The translations under genes were made by a program, and so were the position numbers. From positions 4,526,001 through 4,590,000 of the forward strand of contig NZ_JACIBV010000001.1 in assembly GCF_014195505.1 (NCBI RefSeq): a DNA stretch of 64,000 nucleotides, in the 5' to 3' direction. Below the pieces are notes generated by a model. That model searched no databases. It worked only from the letters and a program-made list of their open reading frames with translations, and was not told the DNA's origin. Below, piece by piece: positions 51,748 to 59,973 of the stretch. Source of the stretch: Nonomuraea dietziae. GTDB taxonomy: Bacteria; Actinomycetota; Actinomycetes; Streptosporangiales; Streptosporangiaceae. Within the stretch, counting starts at the first letter, position 1. Each line of letters starts with the position of its first letter.

Positions 51748-53027
51748 ACGTGTGCGTCGTCGGTCTCGGGAAGATCGGCCTCCCGCTCGCGGTGCAGTTC
51801 TGCGGCAAGGGCCACCGGGTCGTCGGTGCGGACGTGGACGAGCGCGTCGTCGACCTGGTCAACGCCGGCGAGGAGCCGTTCCCCGGCGAGAAGGACCTGG
51901 ACGTCAGGCTGAAGGAGGCGGTGCACAGCGGCCTGCTGTCCGCCACCCGCGACACGACGGCGGCCGTCGCCGGCAGTGACGTGGTCGTCGTGGTGGTGCC
52001 GCTCTACGTGGACGCCGAGGGCGCGCCCGACTTCGCGTCGATGGACGCCGCCACCCAGGCGGTCGCGAGGGGCCTGCGCCCCGGCACGCTGGTCAGCTAC
52101 GAGACGACTCATCCCGTCGGCACCACCAGGAACCGATGGGGTCCCATGCTGGAGTCGGGTTCGGGGCTGACGGCCGGCCTCGACTTCCACCTGGTCTTCA
52201 GCCCCGAGCGGGTGCTGACCGGCAGGGTCTTCGCCGACCTGCGGCGCTACCCCAAACTCGTGGGCGGGATCTGCGAGCGGTCGGCCGAGCACGGGGTGGC
52301 CTTCTACGAGTCCGCTCTCGACTTCGACACCCGTCCCATGCTCAAGAAGCCCAACGGGGTCTGGGATCTCGGCTCCACGGAGGCCGCCGAGCTGGCCAAG
52401 CTGGCCGAGACCACCTACAGGGACGTCAACATCGCACTGGCCAACCAGTTCGCGAGGTTCGCCGCGCGCCGGGGCATCGACGTGGCGCGCGTCATCGAGG
52501 CGTGCAACACCCAGCCCTACAGCCAGATCCACCAGCCCGGCATCGCCGTCGGAGGGCACTGCATCCCGGTGTATCCGCAGATCTACCTGTGGGGCGACCC
52601 CGATGCGAGCGTGGTGCGCGCCGCGAGGGAGGCCAACGCCGCGATGCCCGCCTACGTCGTCGGCATGCTGGAGGCGGCCTACGGCGAGCTGTCGGGCGCG
52701 CACGTGCTCGTCCTCGGCGTGGCCTACCGCGGTGGGGTGAAGGAGAGCGCCTTCTCCGGCGTGTTCCCCACCGTGGCGAGGCTACGGGAGCTCGGGGCCA
52801 CGGCGTACGTCGCCGACCCGCTGTTCTCCACCGGGGAGATCGCGGCCATGGGGCTGAAACCGTGGCAGGGCGAGCCCGTCACCGCGGCGATCGTGCAGGC
52901 CGACCACCTGGAGTACCGCATGCTCGGCGCGGAGGACCTGCCCGGCGTGCGGGTGCTGGTCGACGGGCGGCGGGTGACCGCGCCCGAGCGGTGGCGGGGA
53001 GTGCGGCGCCTGGTGATCGGCGCCTAG
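51744..53027 (+). CDS. UDP-N-acetyl-hexosamine 6-dehydrogenase (WbpA/WecC-like)
   Basis: A 427-residue nucleotide-sugar dehydrogenase that oxidises C6 twice, giving a uronic acid. The NAD-binding motif is VCVVGLGKIGLPLAVQFCGK (residues 3-22). The central domain contains STEAAELAKLAETTYRDVNI (about 211-230), and the catalytic cysteine is Cys273 in AVGGHCIPVYP. GVAYRGGVKESAFS belongs to the C-terminal UDP-binding domain. The GGHCIPVYP form is typical of UDP-GlcNAc or UDP-ManNAc 6-dehydrogenases and differs from UDP-glucose dehydrogenases (GGxCxPKD). It is convergent with the N-acetyltransferase gene, two bases apart. Confidence 0.9.
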   Translation: MNVCVVGLGKIGLPLAVQFCGKGHRVVGADVDERVVDLVNAGEEPFPGEKDLDVRLKEAVHSGLLSATRDTTAAVAGSDVVVVVVPLYVDAEGAPDFASMDAATQAVARGLRPGTLVSYETTHPVGTTRNRWGPMLESGSGLTAGLDFHLVFSPERVLTGRVFADLRRYPKLVGGICERSAEHGVAFYESALDFDTRPMLKKPNGVWDLGSTEAAELAKLAETTYRDVNIALANQFARFAARRGIDVARVIEACNTQPYSQIHQPGIAVGGHCIPVYPQIYLWGDPDASVVRAAREANAAMPAYVVGMLEAAYGELSGAHVLVLGVAYRGGVKESAFSGVFPTVARLRELGATAYVADPLFSTGEIAAMGLKPWQGEPVTAAIVQADHLEYRMLGAEDLPGVRVLVDGRRVTAPERWRGVRRLVIGA

Positions 53028-53029
53028 TC

Positions 53030-53632
53030 TCAGGGGCGTTCGCTGAGCCGGTCGGCGCAGTCGCGGACGTAGGTCAGCCCCGTCTCGGGGCAGACCCACA
53101 CGTCCGCCTCGCCGTCCTTGGCCTCCAGGCGGACGCCCGCCCTGCCCACCCAGCCGATCCTCTTCGCCGGGACCCCCGCCACCAGGGCGTAGTCGGGCAC
53201 GTCCCTGGTCACGACGGCCCCTGCGGCGACCATGGCCCAGCGGCCCACTCGCACCGGCGCCACGCAGACGGACCTCGCTCCCAGCGACGCGCCCTCCTCG
53301 ACGACGACACCGACGGCCGTCCAGTCGTCGCCGCCCTTCACCTGGCCGTCGGCGCTGACCGAGCGCGGATTGCGGTCATTGGTGAGGACGGCGGCGGGCC
53401 CGACGAAAACACCGTCGGCCAGCGCGGCCGGTTCATAGACGAGCGCGTAATTCTGGATTTTCACGTTGTTTCCGAGTCGCACCCCTGGCCCGACATAAGC
53501 GCCCCGTCCCAGAACGCAGCCGTCGCCAAGACGCGCGTTCTCTCGCACCTGGGCGAGATCCCACACCCTGACCCCAGACCCGATCTGCGCGCTTTCGTCC
53601 ACCTGGGCGGTAGCGGCGATTCTGTTGTCCAT
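53030..53632 (-). CDS. Left-handed beta-helix N-acetyltransferase (WbpD-like)
   Basis: A 200-residue hexapeptide-repeat acetyltransferase. It follows the WbpD/WlbB family closely: VRVWDLAQVRENARLGDGCV (residues 21-40), GNNVKIQNYALVYEPAALAD, DGVFVGPAAVLTNDRNPRS (about 73-91) and GAVVTRDVPDYALVAGVPAK with RIGWVGRAG. WbpD acetylates the 3-amino group of UDP-GlcNAc(3N)A using acetyl-CoA. Together with the 6-dehydrogenase, 3-dehydrogenase and aminotransferase in this locus it completes the path to UDP-2,3-diacetamido-2,3-dideoxy-glucuronate. A C-terminal extension (EADVWVCPETGLTYVRD) has one Cys and no clear role. Confidence 0.9.
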   Translation of the reverse strand: MDNRIAATAQVDESAQIGSGVRVWDLAQVRENARLGDGCVLGRGAYVGPGVRLGNNVKIQNYALVYEPAALADGVFVGPAAVLTNDRNPRSVSADGQVKGGDDWTAVGVVVEEGASLGARSVCVAPVRVGRWAMVAAGAVVTRDVPDYALVAGVPAKRIGWVGRAGVRLEAKDGEADVWVCPETGLTYVRDCADRLSERP

Positions 53633-53785
53633 GGGCCGCCATTTCTCCCGTGCCGGTTCTTGCCGGAATTCAGGCTAGTCGAAGCTCGCTCCCCCGCCCC
53701 CGAGGCAGCCGTCCGCCGACCCGGAGCCGTCCGGAATGCGGCACCATGGACGAGATGTGATTCCCCTCGTCGCTGGAGGCGCCGG

Positions 53786-54469
53786 ATGTTGGTACGTGGA
53801 CTCGTCCTCGCTGGAGCGATCGTGGCGCTGCTGCCGGCGCTCCCCGCGCAGGCCGCCCCCAGAGTCGACTGCGCGAAGGTGAAGTGCCTGGCCCTCACCT
53901 TCGACGACGGCCCAGGCCCTGCCACTGGAACGCTCCTGTCGACGCTCAGGAAGAACAAGGCCAAGGCCACCTTCTTCCTCATGGGCAAGCACGTGGAGCT
54001 GCGGCCCGCGCTCGTGAAGCGCATGGCCCGCGAAGGCCACGAGATCGGCAACCACACCTGGTCCCACCCCAGCCTCCCCACGCTCTTCGACGAGGAGATC
54101 ACCCAGGAGCTGAGGGCCACCCAGGATGCGATCTCCTCGCTCACCGGCAGGACGCCCCGGATGTTCCGCCCGCCGTACGGGAACACCGACGACAGGGTGC
54201 GGGAGCTGGCGGGAGACGAGGGGATGGCGCAGGTGCTGTGGACCGGCACCACGCTCGACTGGAAGCTGCGTGACCAGAAGAAGATCAGGTCGGCGGTTCT
54301 CCGGCTGGCCAAGCGCGACGGCGTCATCCTCATGCACGACGTGGTGCCGCAGACCGTCCAGGTGATGCCCTCGCTGATCAAGGAGCTGAAGAAGCGCGGC
54401 TACCACTTGGTGACGGTGTCGACCCTGCTCAAGGGGCGTAAGCTCGCCCCTGGCACGACTTACCCGTAG
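53786..54469 (+). CDS. Secreted polysaccharide deacetylase (NodB/CE4)
   Basis: A 227-residue protein with a Sec signal peptide (MLVRGLVLAGAIVALLPALP, AQA cleavage near residue 23) and a compact NodB domain. Motif 1 LTFDDGPGP (catalytic/metal Asp pair), motif 2 HEIGNHTWSHP (the H-x3-H zinc ligands, HTWSH), motif 3 RPPYGNT, motif 4 VLWTGTTLDW and motif 5 ILMHDVV are all present. It removes N-acetyl groups from peptidoglycan or another N-acetylated surface glycan outside the cell. Given its position, the diacetamido polymer itself is a possible substrate. GGAGG precedes the ATG. Confidence 0.92.
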   Translation: MLVRGLVLAGAIVALLPALPAQAAPRVDCAKVKCLALTFDDGPGPATGTLLSTLRKNKAKATFFLMGKHVELRPALVKRMAREGHEIGNHTWSHPSLPTLFDEEITQELRATQDAISSLTGRTPRMFRPPYGNTDDRVRELAGDEGMAQVLWTGTTLDWKLRDQKKIRSAVLRLAKRDGVILMHDVVPQTVQVMPSLIKELKKRGYHLVTVSTLLKGRKLAPGTTYP

Positions 54470-54489
54470 ATCCCTGGACAATATCGCGT

Positions 54490-55869
54490 GTGACGGTCGA
54501 ACGTTCCACGGCGAGGACATTCCTCTTCATCCAGATCGTGCTCCTCCTGTGGTGGGCCGCCTTCTACCCTGGCCTGTTCAGCCGCGACTCCGCGCTCTAC
54601 CTGACCCACACCCTCGAAGGGCCGTGGGTCAGCGACCACTCGGTCCTCTACGACGCGCTGTTGTGGCTGAGTGTGAAGGCCACGGGCGAGGTCGGCGTCG
54701 TGACGTTCCTCCAGACGACCGCCATGGCCGCGGCCATCGCCTTCCTCGCCCAGGAGCTCAAGCGCCTCGGAGCGCCGCGCCTGCCGACGACGATCGCCGC
54801 CGTGCTGCTGCCCTTCGCGCCGCCGTTCGGAGCGTTCGCGGTGACGTTCTGGAAGGACGTGCCGTTCACCGCCTGCGTCATCGCCATCACCGCCGTCACC
54901 GCGCGCATCGCCAAGGACAGAGGGCCGACCAGAGCGACGCTGGTCGGCCTCGGCGCGGCCATGCTGGGCGCCGGGCTGTTCAGGGCAAACGGGTTCCTGG
55001 TGGTGGCGATCATGGTCGTGGTGCTGCTGGTCATCGGGAAGGGCGCGAGGGCGCGGCTGGCCGCGACAGGCCTGGTCGCGGCCGGCGTGCCCGTGCTGCT
55101 GACCCACCTGGTCCTTCCGCAGGTGGGCATCGTGCCGCCGTCGCGCACGTTCGTCTACCACACCGCCTACGGCGACATCGCGGTCGCGTGGAAGGAGCGC
55201 ACGGACCTGTTCACCACGCAGGACGTGGCGCTGATGGCCGAGATCGCCCCCCTGGAGCGCTGGTGGAGGGGGGCCAACTGCAACACGATCAACCCGCTGA
55301 TCTGGCGCGAGGACTTCGACTGGCGGCGCTCCGACGAACTGGCCCCGCAGGTGATGGCGCTGTGGCAGCGCATCCTGATGGAGGCGCCCGACCAGGTGAT
55401 CAAGACGCGGCTGTGCAGAGGGGCGATCGCCTGGCGTCCGGGGGCCGACCGGTGGTCGGAGGGCGGCGAGACCTACCACTTCTCACACCGGTGGTTCACG
55501 TGGGAGTACGTCGGCCCCTACGCGATCGAACGCCACCCCGAGCTGGAGAGCTTCAACCTGAGCCCGCTGTCGGCGCCGCTCAACGACCTCGCCACCCGGT
55601 GGCTGTGGGCCTCCTACGAGCCCGACCTCGACTGGCTGGTGTGGCGGGGGCCGATCTGGTGCTACGCCTCCTACCTGGCGCTGGCGGTCGCGGCCTGGCT
55701 GCGGGGCAACCGGTGGGTGTTCGGGATCGCGGCCGCGATGATCGGCCAGCAGACGGCGGTCCTCGCCAACATCTCCGCCCAGGACTTCCGCTACATGGCC
55801 TCGCCCATCTTCATCGGCTTCCTCATGCTTCCCCTGCTCGTCCGCTTCTGGCGCGCGGGACGCGGGTAA
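54490..55869 (+). CDS. Polytopic membrane protein, GT-C/DUF6020-like
   Basis: A 459-residue protein with roughly ten membrane helices and a large outer loop (about 225-340) rich in Trp and charged residues. The first helix is followed by PGLFSRDSALYL, the position where GT-C mannosyl- and arabinosyl-type transferases carry an acidic active-site residue, and WKDVPFTA follows helix 3. These suggest a lipid-phosphate-sugar-dependent glycosyltransferase acting outside the membrane (DUF6020-like). It starts at GTG 54490, 20 bases after the deacetylase stop, and is followed ten bases later by the acyltransferase gene. Confidence 0.75.
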   Translation: MTVERSTARTFLFIQIVLLLWWAAFYPGLFSRDSALYLTHTLEGPWVSDHSVLYDALLWLSVKATGEVGVVTFLQTTAMAAAIAFLAQELKRLGAPRLPTTIAAVLLPFAPPFGAFAVTFWKDVPFTACVIAITAVTARIAKDRGPTRATLVGLGAAMLGAGLFRANGFLVVAIMVVVLLVIGKGARARLAATGLVAAGVPVLLTHLVLPQVGIVPPSRTFVYHTAYGDIAVAWKERTDLFTTQDVALMAEIAPLERWWRGANCNTINPLIWREDFDWRRSDELAPQVMALWQRILMEAPDQVIKTRLCRGAIAWRPGADRWSEGGETYHFSHRWFTWEYVGPYAIERHPELESFNLSPLSAPLNDLATRWLWASYEPDLDWLVWRGPIWCYASYLALAVAAWLRGNRWVFGIAAAMIGQQTAVLANISAQDFRYMASPIFIGFLMLPLLVRFWRAGRG

Positions 55870-55879
55870 ACTGCGCGGA

Positions 55880-57058
55880 ATGACAAGACGGCTGGCGTGG
55901 CTCGACGCCCTTCGTGGCGTGGGCGCGACGGCCGTCCTCGTCGAGCATCTCAACTACCACTTCCTCGACGGGCTGCGGCCCCGCTGGATGAACCTCGGGA
56001 TCTACGGGGTCCTGGTGTTCTTCCTCGTCAGCGGCTACATCATCCCCGCCTCGCTGGAGCGCAGGGGCGAGGTGAAGGCGTTCTGGATCAGCAGGCTGTT
56101 CCGCCTCTACCCCCTCTACCTGCTGGTCATCGTGATCACACTGGCGCTGGCGCCGCTGCTGCCGTTGCGCGGCGACGCCGACTTCTTCGCCCACCTCACG
56201 ATGCTCATGGAGGTCACGGGCTCGGCGGGCCTGGTCGAGCCGATGTGGACGCTCTCCTACGAGATGGTCTTCTACCTGCTGGTCACGGGCCTGTTCGTGG
56301 CGGGGGTGCACCGGCGCAGCGGACTGTTCGCGCTGGCGTTCGCGGCACTGGCGAGCCTGGTCGCCTTCACGATGCCGCGCGAGGGCCACCTGCTCGACGG
56401 CCCCTGGGCGCCCCTGGTGGTGCTGGCCGTGGTCGCGGCCGGCCTCGGCTGCGTCCTGTACGGCTCCCGCTCCCTGCGTACGGCAGGCGGGGTGGCGCTG
56501 GCCGTCCTGGCCGTCGCGCTCATCTGGATCGGCAGCAGGGAGACCTGGCAGGGCGCGATGATCCTCTCGGTGATGTTCACCGGCACCGCGATCTACCGCT
56601 GGCAGCACGGCCAGAGCTCGGGCCTGTGGCCGGTGGCGGGGGTGGCGACGCTGATCGTGGTGGTGCCGTTCCTCAAGCCGGTGACCTTCAACGGCCTCAC
56701 GAACCTGGCCACGATGGGGCTGGCCGCGGCCACGTTCGCGCTCTTCTTCGCCCTGCGCGAGCGAGCCCTGCCGCGCGTGCTCGCCTGGCTCGGCCTGGTC
56801 AGCTACTCGGTCTACCTCGTGCACGTGCCGCTGCTCAAGCTGGCGCTGCTGGTGCTCGGCGACACCAGGCTGCTGCCGTGGCCCGTCCAGCTCGCCCTCG
56901 CCCTCACGCTGTTCGCGCTGATCCTCGGCGCGAGCTGGCTCACCTACCGCTTCGTCGAACTGCCCGCCCAGCGGTACGGCAGGCGGCTGGTCAGCAGGTC
57001 AGCGGGTGGCGTCGGAGAGCTCTCCCGACCGCGCGACACACGCACTGTGTCGTCGTGA
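55880..57058 (+). CDS. Acyltransferase family 3 (OafA/YrhL-like) membrane protein
   Basis: A 392-residue membrane O-acyltransferase with about ten hydrophobic helices. The N-terminal signature WLDALRGVGATAVLVEHLNY (residues 7-26) contains the conserved Arg-x10-His pair (Arg13, His24) needed for acyl transfer, and GVLVFFLVSGYIIPASL with FWISRLFRLYPLYLLVI are the usual second blocks. Such proteins add acetyl or other acyl groups to extracytoplasmic sugars. It probably decorates the surface glycan made by this locus. Last gene of the deacetylase/GT-C/acyltransferase run. Confidence 0.92.
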   Translation: MTRRLAWLDALRGVGATAVLVEHLNYHFLDGLRPRWMNLGIYGVLVFFLVSGYIIPASLERRGEVKAFWISRLFRLYPLYLLVIVITLALAPLLPLRGDADFFAHLTMLMEVTGSAGLVEPMWTLSYEMVFYLLVTGLFVAGVHRRSGLFALAFAALASLVAFTMPREGHLLDGPWAPLVVLAVVAAGLGCVLYGSRSLRTAGGVALAVLAVALIWIGSRETWQGAMILSVMFTGTAIYRWQHGQSSGLWPVAGVATLIVVVPFLKPVTFNGLTNLATMGLAAATFALFFALRERALPRVLAWLGLVSYSVYLVHVPLLKLALLVLGDTRLLPWPVQLALALTLFALILGASWLTYRFVELPAQRYGRRLVSRSAGGVGELSRPRDTRTVSS

Positions 57059-57130
57059 CCAGTCGGTGAGCATCGATCAGGGCCGTTGCGGCCGGCAGGG
57101 GACGAATCAGACAGGTCAGAATGGGCACGC

Positions 57131-57388
57131 ATGATCCCGCCGCCGGTGCGGCGGGCGCGGTCGGCGAAGGAGGCGTGTGGTTGGCCCAGCTTGCCCATCG
57201 GCTGGAAGAGGTGGTGGGCGAGCTACGCGGCATCCCCGTCGACGCTGCTCGGCGGCGTCGGGCTCGTGCTCGCGTCGACGGCTGCCGTGTCGTGGGTGCC
57301 GATCGTCAGCGGCCTGCTGTCCGGCGCCGTGCTCCTGTCCGGGGCCGTCATCTTCGGCTGGCGCAACGTGGCGGCGGGGACGGCCTAG
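57131..57388 (+). CDS. Small membrane protein of unknown function
   Basis: An 85-residue ORF (MIPPPVRRARSAKEACGWPS...) whose codons almost all end in G or C, unlike the other frames of this interval, so I take it as the coding frame. A basic N-terminal part is followed by one long or two short hydrophobic segments (about 35-80: LLGGVGLVLASTAAVSWVPI and LLSGAVLLSGAVIFGW). The start is uncertain: ATG 57131 has only a weak upstream purine run, and an in-frame TTG lies at 57086. No recognised family. Confidence 0.5.
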   Translation: MIPPPVRRARSAKEACGWPSLPIGWKRWWASYAASPSTLLGGVGLVLASTAAVSWVPIVSGLLSGAVLLSGAVIFGWRNVAAGTA

Positions 57389-57411
57389 TAGGCGGGCGGC
57401 CGGCAGAGACG

Positions 57412-57458
57412 CGAAAGGGGAGAGCCGCGGAATGCGATTCCGCGGCTCTCCCCTTTCG
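57412..57458. terminator. 22-bp perfect hairpin, bidirectional terminator of guaA
   Basis: Arms 57412-57433 and 57437-57458 pair perfectly over 22 bases with a three-base loop. The arm ends carry AAAGGGG / CCCCTTT. It lies between the convergent small membrane protein gene and guaA, seven bases from the guaA stop, and should end transcription from both sides. Confidence 0.88.
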
Positions 57459-57464
57459 TGACCG

Positions 57465-59015
57465 CTACTCCCACTCGATCGTGCCGGGCGGCTTGCTGGT
57501 CACGTCGACCACCACCCTGTTGACCTCTCGCACCTCGTTGGTGATGCGGGTCGAGATGCGCGACAGGACGTCGTAGGGCACCCGCGCCCAGTCCGCCGTC
57601 ATCGCGTCCTCCGAGGTCACCGGGCGCAGCACCACCGGGTGACCGTAGGTGCGGCCGTCGCCCTGGACGCCCACCGAGCGGACGTCGGCCAGCAGCACCA
57701 CGGGGCACTGCCAGATCTCGCGGTCGAGCCCCGCCCTGGACAGCTCCTCACGAGCGATGGCGTCGGCCTCGCGCAGGATGTCGAGGCGGTCCTGGGTGAC
57801 GGAGCCGATGATGCGGATGCCGAGCCCCGGCCCGGGGAACGGCTGACGCCAGACCATCGCCGCCGGCAGGCCGAGCTCCTCTCCCGCCCTGCGCACCTCG
57901 TCCTTGAACAGCGTGCGCAACGGCTCGACCAGCGAGAACTGCAGGTCCTCCGGCAAGCCGCCGACGTTGTGGTGCGACTTGATGTTGGCGGTGCCCGTGC
58001 CGCCGCCCGACTCGACCACGTCGGGGTAGAGGGTGCCCTGGACGAGGAAGTCGACGGGGCCCTCGGACATGATGGCGCGCTGCTCGTCCTCGAAGACGCG
58101 GATGAACTCGCGACCGATGATCTTGCGCTTCTCCTCGGGGTCGGTGACCCCGTCGAGCGCCTTGAGGAAGCGGTCGGCGGCGTCGACGACGCGGAGCTTG
58201 ACCCCCGTGACGGCGACGAAGTCGCGCTCGACCTGCTCGGCCTCGCCCTTGCGCAGCAGGCCGTGGTCGACGAAGACGCAGGTCAGCCGGTCGCCGATGG
58301 CGCGCTGGACGATCGCGGCGGCCACCGCCGAGTCGACGCCTCCCGACAGGGCGCAGATGGCGCGGCCCTCGGGGCCGATCTGCTGCTGGACGGCGGCCAC
58401 GGCGTCCTCGACGATGTTGAGCATCGTCCACGAGGGACGGCAGCCCGCCGCGTCGAGGAAGTGCTTCAGCACGGCCTGGCCGTGGTCGGAGTGGAGCACC
58501 TCGGGGTGGAACTGCACGCCGTACAGGCCCTTGCCCGGGTGTTCGAAGGCGGCCACGGGCGTCTCGTCGGTGGCGGCGGTGACGGTGAAGCCCTCGGGCG
58601 CCGCGGCGACGCTGTCGCCGTGGGACATCCAGACGGTCTGCTTGGCGGGCAGACCCGAGAAGAGCACGCCCTCCATGCCGACCCGCAGCTCGGTGCCGCC
58701 GTACTCGGCGATGCCGGTGCGGGCCACCTCGCCGCCCAGAGTCTGGGCCATGGCCTGGAAGCCGTAGCAGATGCCGAAGGTCGGCACCCCGGTCTCGAAC
58801 AGGCCGACAGGAACGGCGGGCGCCCCCTCGGAGTAGACGGAGGAGGGGCCGCCGGACAGGATGATCGCCTTCGGCTTCTTGGCCAGCATCTCCTCGACCG
58901 GCATCGTCGAGGGGACGATCTCGGAGTAGACGTGGCACTCGCGCACTCGCCTGGCGATGAGCTGTGCGTATTGCGCACCGAAGTCGACCACGAGCACTGT
59001 GTCGAATTCAGACAC
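57465..59015 (-). CDS. guaA: GMP synthase (glutamine-hydrolysing)
   Basis: Converts XMP to GMP using ATP and glutamine. The 516-residue form starts at GTG 59013-59015 (VSEFDTVLVVDFGAQYAQLI); a TTG five codons earlier is a weaker choice. The N-terminal class I amidotransferase domain has the nucleophile Cys83 in FGICYGFQAMAQTLGG and the His/Glu pair in GVQFHPEVLHSD. The ATP-pyrophosphatase P-loop is CALSGGVDSAVAAA, and the C-terminal dimerisation domain ends TSKPPGTIEWE, the invariant GuaA terminus. Stand-alone gene with a strong terminator. Confidence 0.97.
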   Translation of the reverse strand: MSEFDTVLVVDFGAQYAQLIARRVRECHVYSEIVPSTMPVEEMLAKKPKAIILSGGPSSVYSEGAPAVPVGLFETGVPTFGICYGFQAMAQTLGGEVARTGIAEYGGTELRVGMEGVLFSGLPAKQTVWMSHGDSVAAAPEGFTVTAATDETPVAAFEHPGKGLYGVQFHPEVLHSDHGQAVLKHFLDAAGCRPSWTMLNIVEDAVAAVQQQIGPEGRAICALSGGVDSAVAAAIVQRAIGDRLTCVFVDHGLLRKGEAEQVERDFVAVTGVKLRVVDAADRFLKALDGVTDPEEKRKIIGREFIRVFEDEQRAIMSEGPVDFLVQGTLYPDVVESGGGTGTANIKSHHNVGGLPEDLQFSLVEPLRTLFKDEVRRAGEELGLPAAMVWRQPFPGPGLGIRIIGSVTQDRLDILREADAIAREELSRAGLDREIWQCPVVLLADVRSVGVQGDGRTYGHPVVLRPVTSEDAMTADWARVPYDVLSRISTRITNEVREVNRVVVDVTSKPPGTIEWE

Positions 59016-59066
59016 CGAGAAAACCCCCAAGCAGGTGAATGCGGTGCTCCCAGTGTATCCGGACCG

Positions 59067-59906
59067 CTAGGGGCGAGGCTCGCCGTCGGGCGGCTCGGGA
59101 AGCAGGCCCGCCAGCAGGGCCGTCGTCTGCTCGCGCAGGCTGTCGTCGTAGCCGGGGTGGGTGAGGACGAGGAAGTGCTCCTGCCTGATGGCCTCGACGG
59201 TGGCGTCGGCCACCTCGGCCGGCTCCATGCCCTTCTCCAGCATCCCGTCGAGCCACTCCTGGGAGGTGAGGTCGTCGCGGGTGCGGGCCACGACCAGGTC
59301 GGCCGGCCTGACGCGCTCGGAGCGGCTGATGCCGGTGCGGACCCCTCCCGGGCACAGCGCGGTGACGCGCAGCTTGGAGCCGATCTGCGCCAGGTCGAGG
59401 GCGAGGGACTGCGAGGCGGCGAGTGCGGCGTACTTGGTGACCGCGTGACCGCCGGTGTTGGCGCCCGCGAACAGCCCCGCCACGGAGACGGTGTTGACGA
59501 TGTGCCCCTCGGTGCCCTGCTCGATCATGCGCGGCACGAACTCGCGGATGCCGTGCAGCACGCCCCAGAGGTTGACGCCGAGCAGCCAGGCGACGTCCTC
59601 CTCCGTGCGGGTCCAGATCCTGCCACCCTGGAAGACCCCCGCGTTGTTGCACAGCACGTGCACCGCGCCGAGTTCGCCGAAGGCCCTGTGGGCCAGATGC
59701 TGGACGGCGGGCGCGTCGGAGACGTCGGTGATCTGGGTGAGCACCTTGACCCCCGAGATCATCGCGGCCGTCTGGGACAGGCCGCGCGGATCGACGTCGG
59801 CGAGCATCAACGACATGCCCTCCGCGGCGAACCGCACCGCCAGCGCCCTGCCGATGCCACTCGCCGCGCCCGTCACCACCGCGACCCTGCCGGAGAGCTC
59901 TCGCAC
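59067..59906 (-). CDS. Short-chain dehydrogenase-like protein with catalytic Tyr replaced by His
   Basis: A 279-residue classical SDR: cofactor loop VVTGAASGIGRALAVRFAAE (residues 10-29), CNNAGVFQGG (near 87) and the catalytic Ser141 (NTVSVAGLFAG). Where the family has Y-x3-K, this protein reads HAVTK, with His154 and Lys158 (CAC where TAC is expected). Since the tyrosine is the general acid/base, activity may be lost or altered. The C-terminal region (EWLDGMLEKGMEPAEVADAT) is typical of SDRs of the "family NAD(P)-dependent oxidoreductase" kind. Start GTG 59904-59906. It is divergent from a second, intact SDR across 67 bases. Confidence 0.85.
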   Translation of the reverse strand: MRELSGRVAVVTGAASGIGRALAVRFAAEGMSLMLADVDPRGLSQTAAMISGVKVLTQITDVSDAPAVQHLAHRAFGELGAVHVLCNNAGVFQGGRIWTRTEEDVAWLLGVNLWGVLHGIREFVPRMIEQGTEGHIVNTVSVAGLFAGANTGGHAVTKYAALAASQSLALDLAQIGSKLRVTALCPGGVRTGISRSERVRPADLVVARTRDDLTSQEWLDGMLEKGMEPAEVADATVEAIRQEHFLVLTHPGYDDSLREQTTALLAGLLPEPPDGEPRP

Positions 59907-59973
59907 CCGCCCCTCCCTAGCGCTCGCTTGAATCTGACGTTAGCGTGATCCGCGTCGCGTGGAAAGGACACGA

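Noticed and set aside
34902..57058. Polyketide or non-ribosomal peptide biosynthetic cluster
   Set aside because: No ketosynthase, adenylation or carrier domains occur; the gene content is that of glycan and polyol-phosphate synthesis.
57121..57576. Alternative plus-strand frame of 151 codons through the guaA terminator
   Set aside because: It reads through a 22-bp hairpin into antisense guaA, and its third-position G/C content is worse than that of the overlapping frame from 57131.
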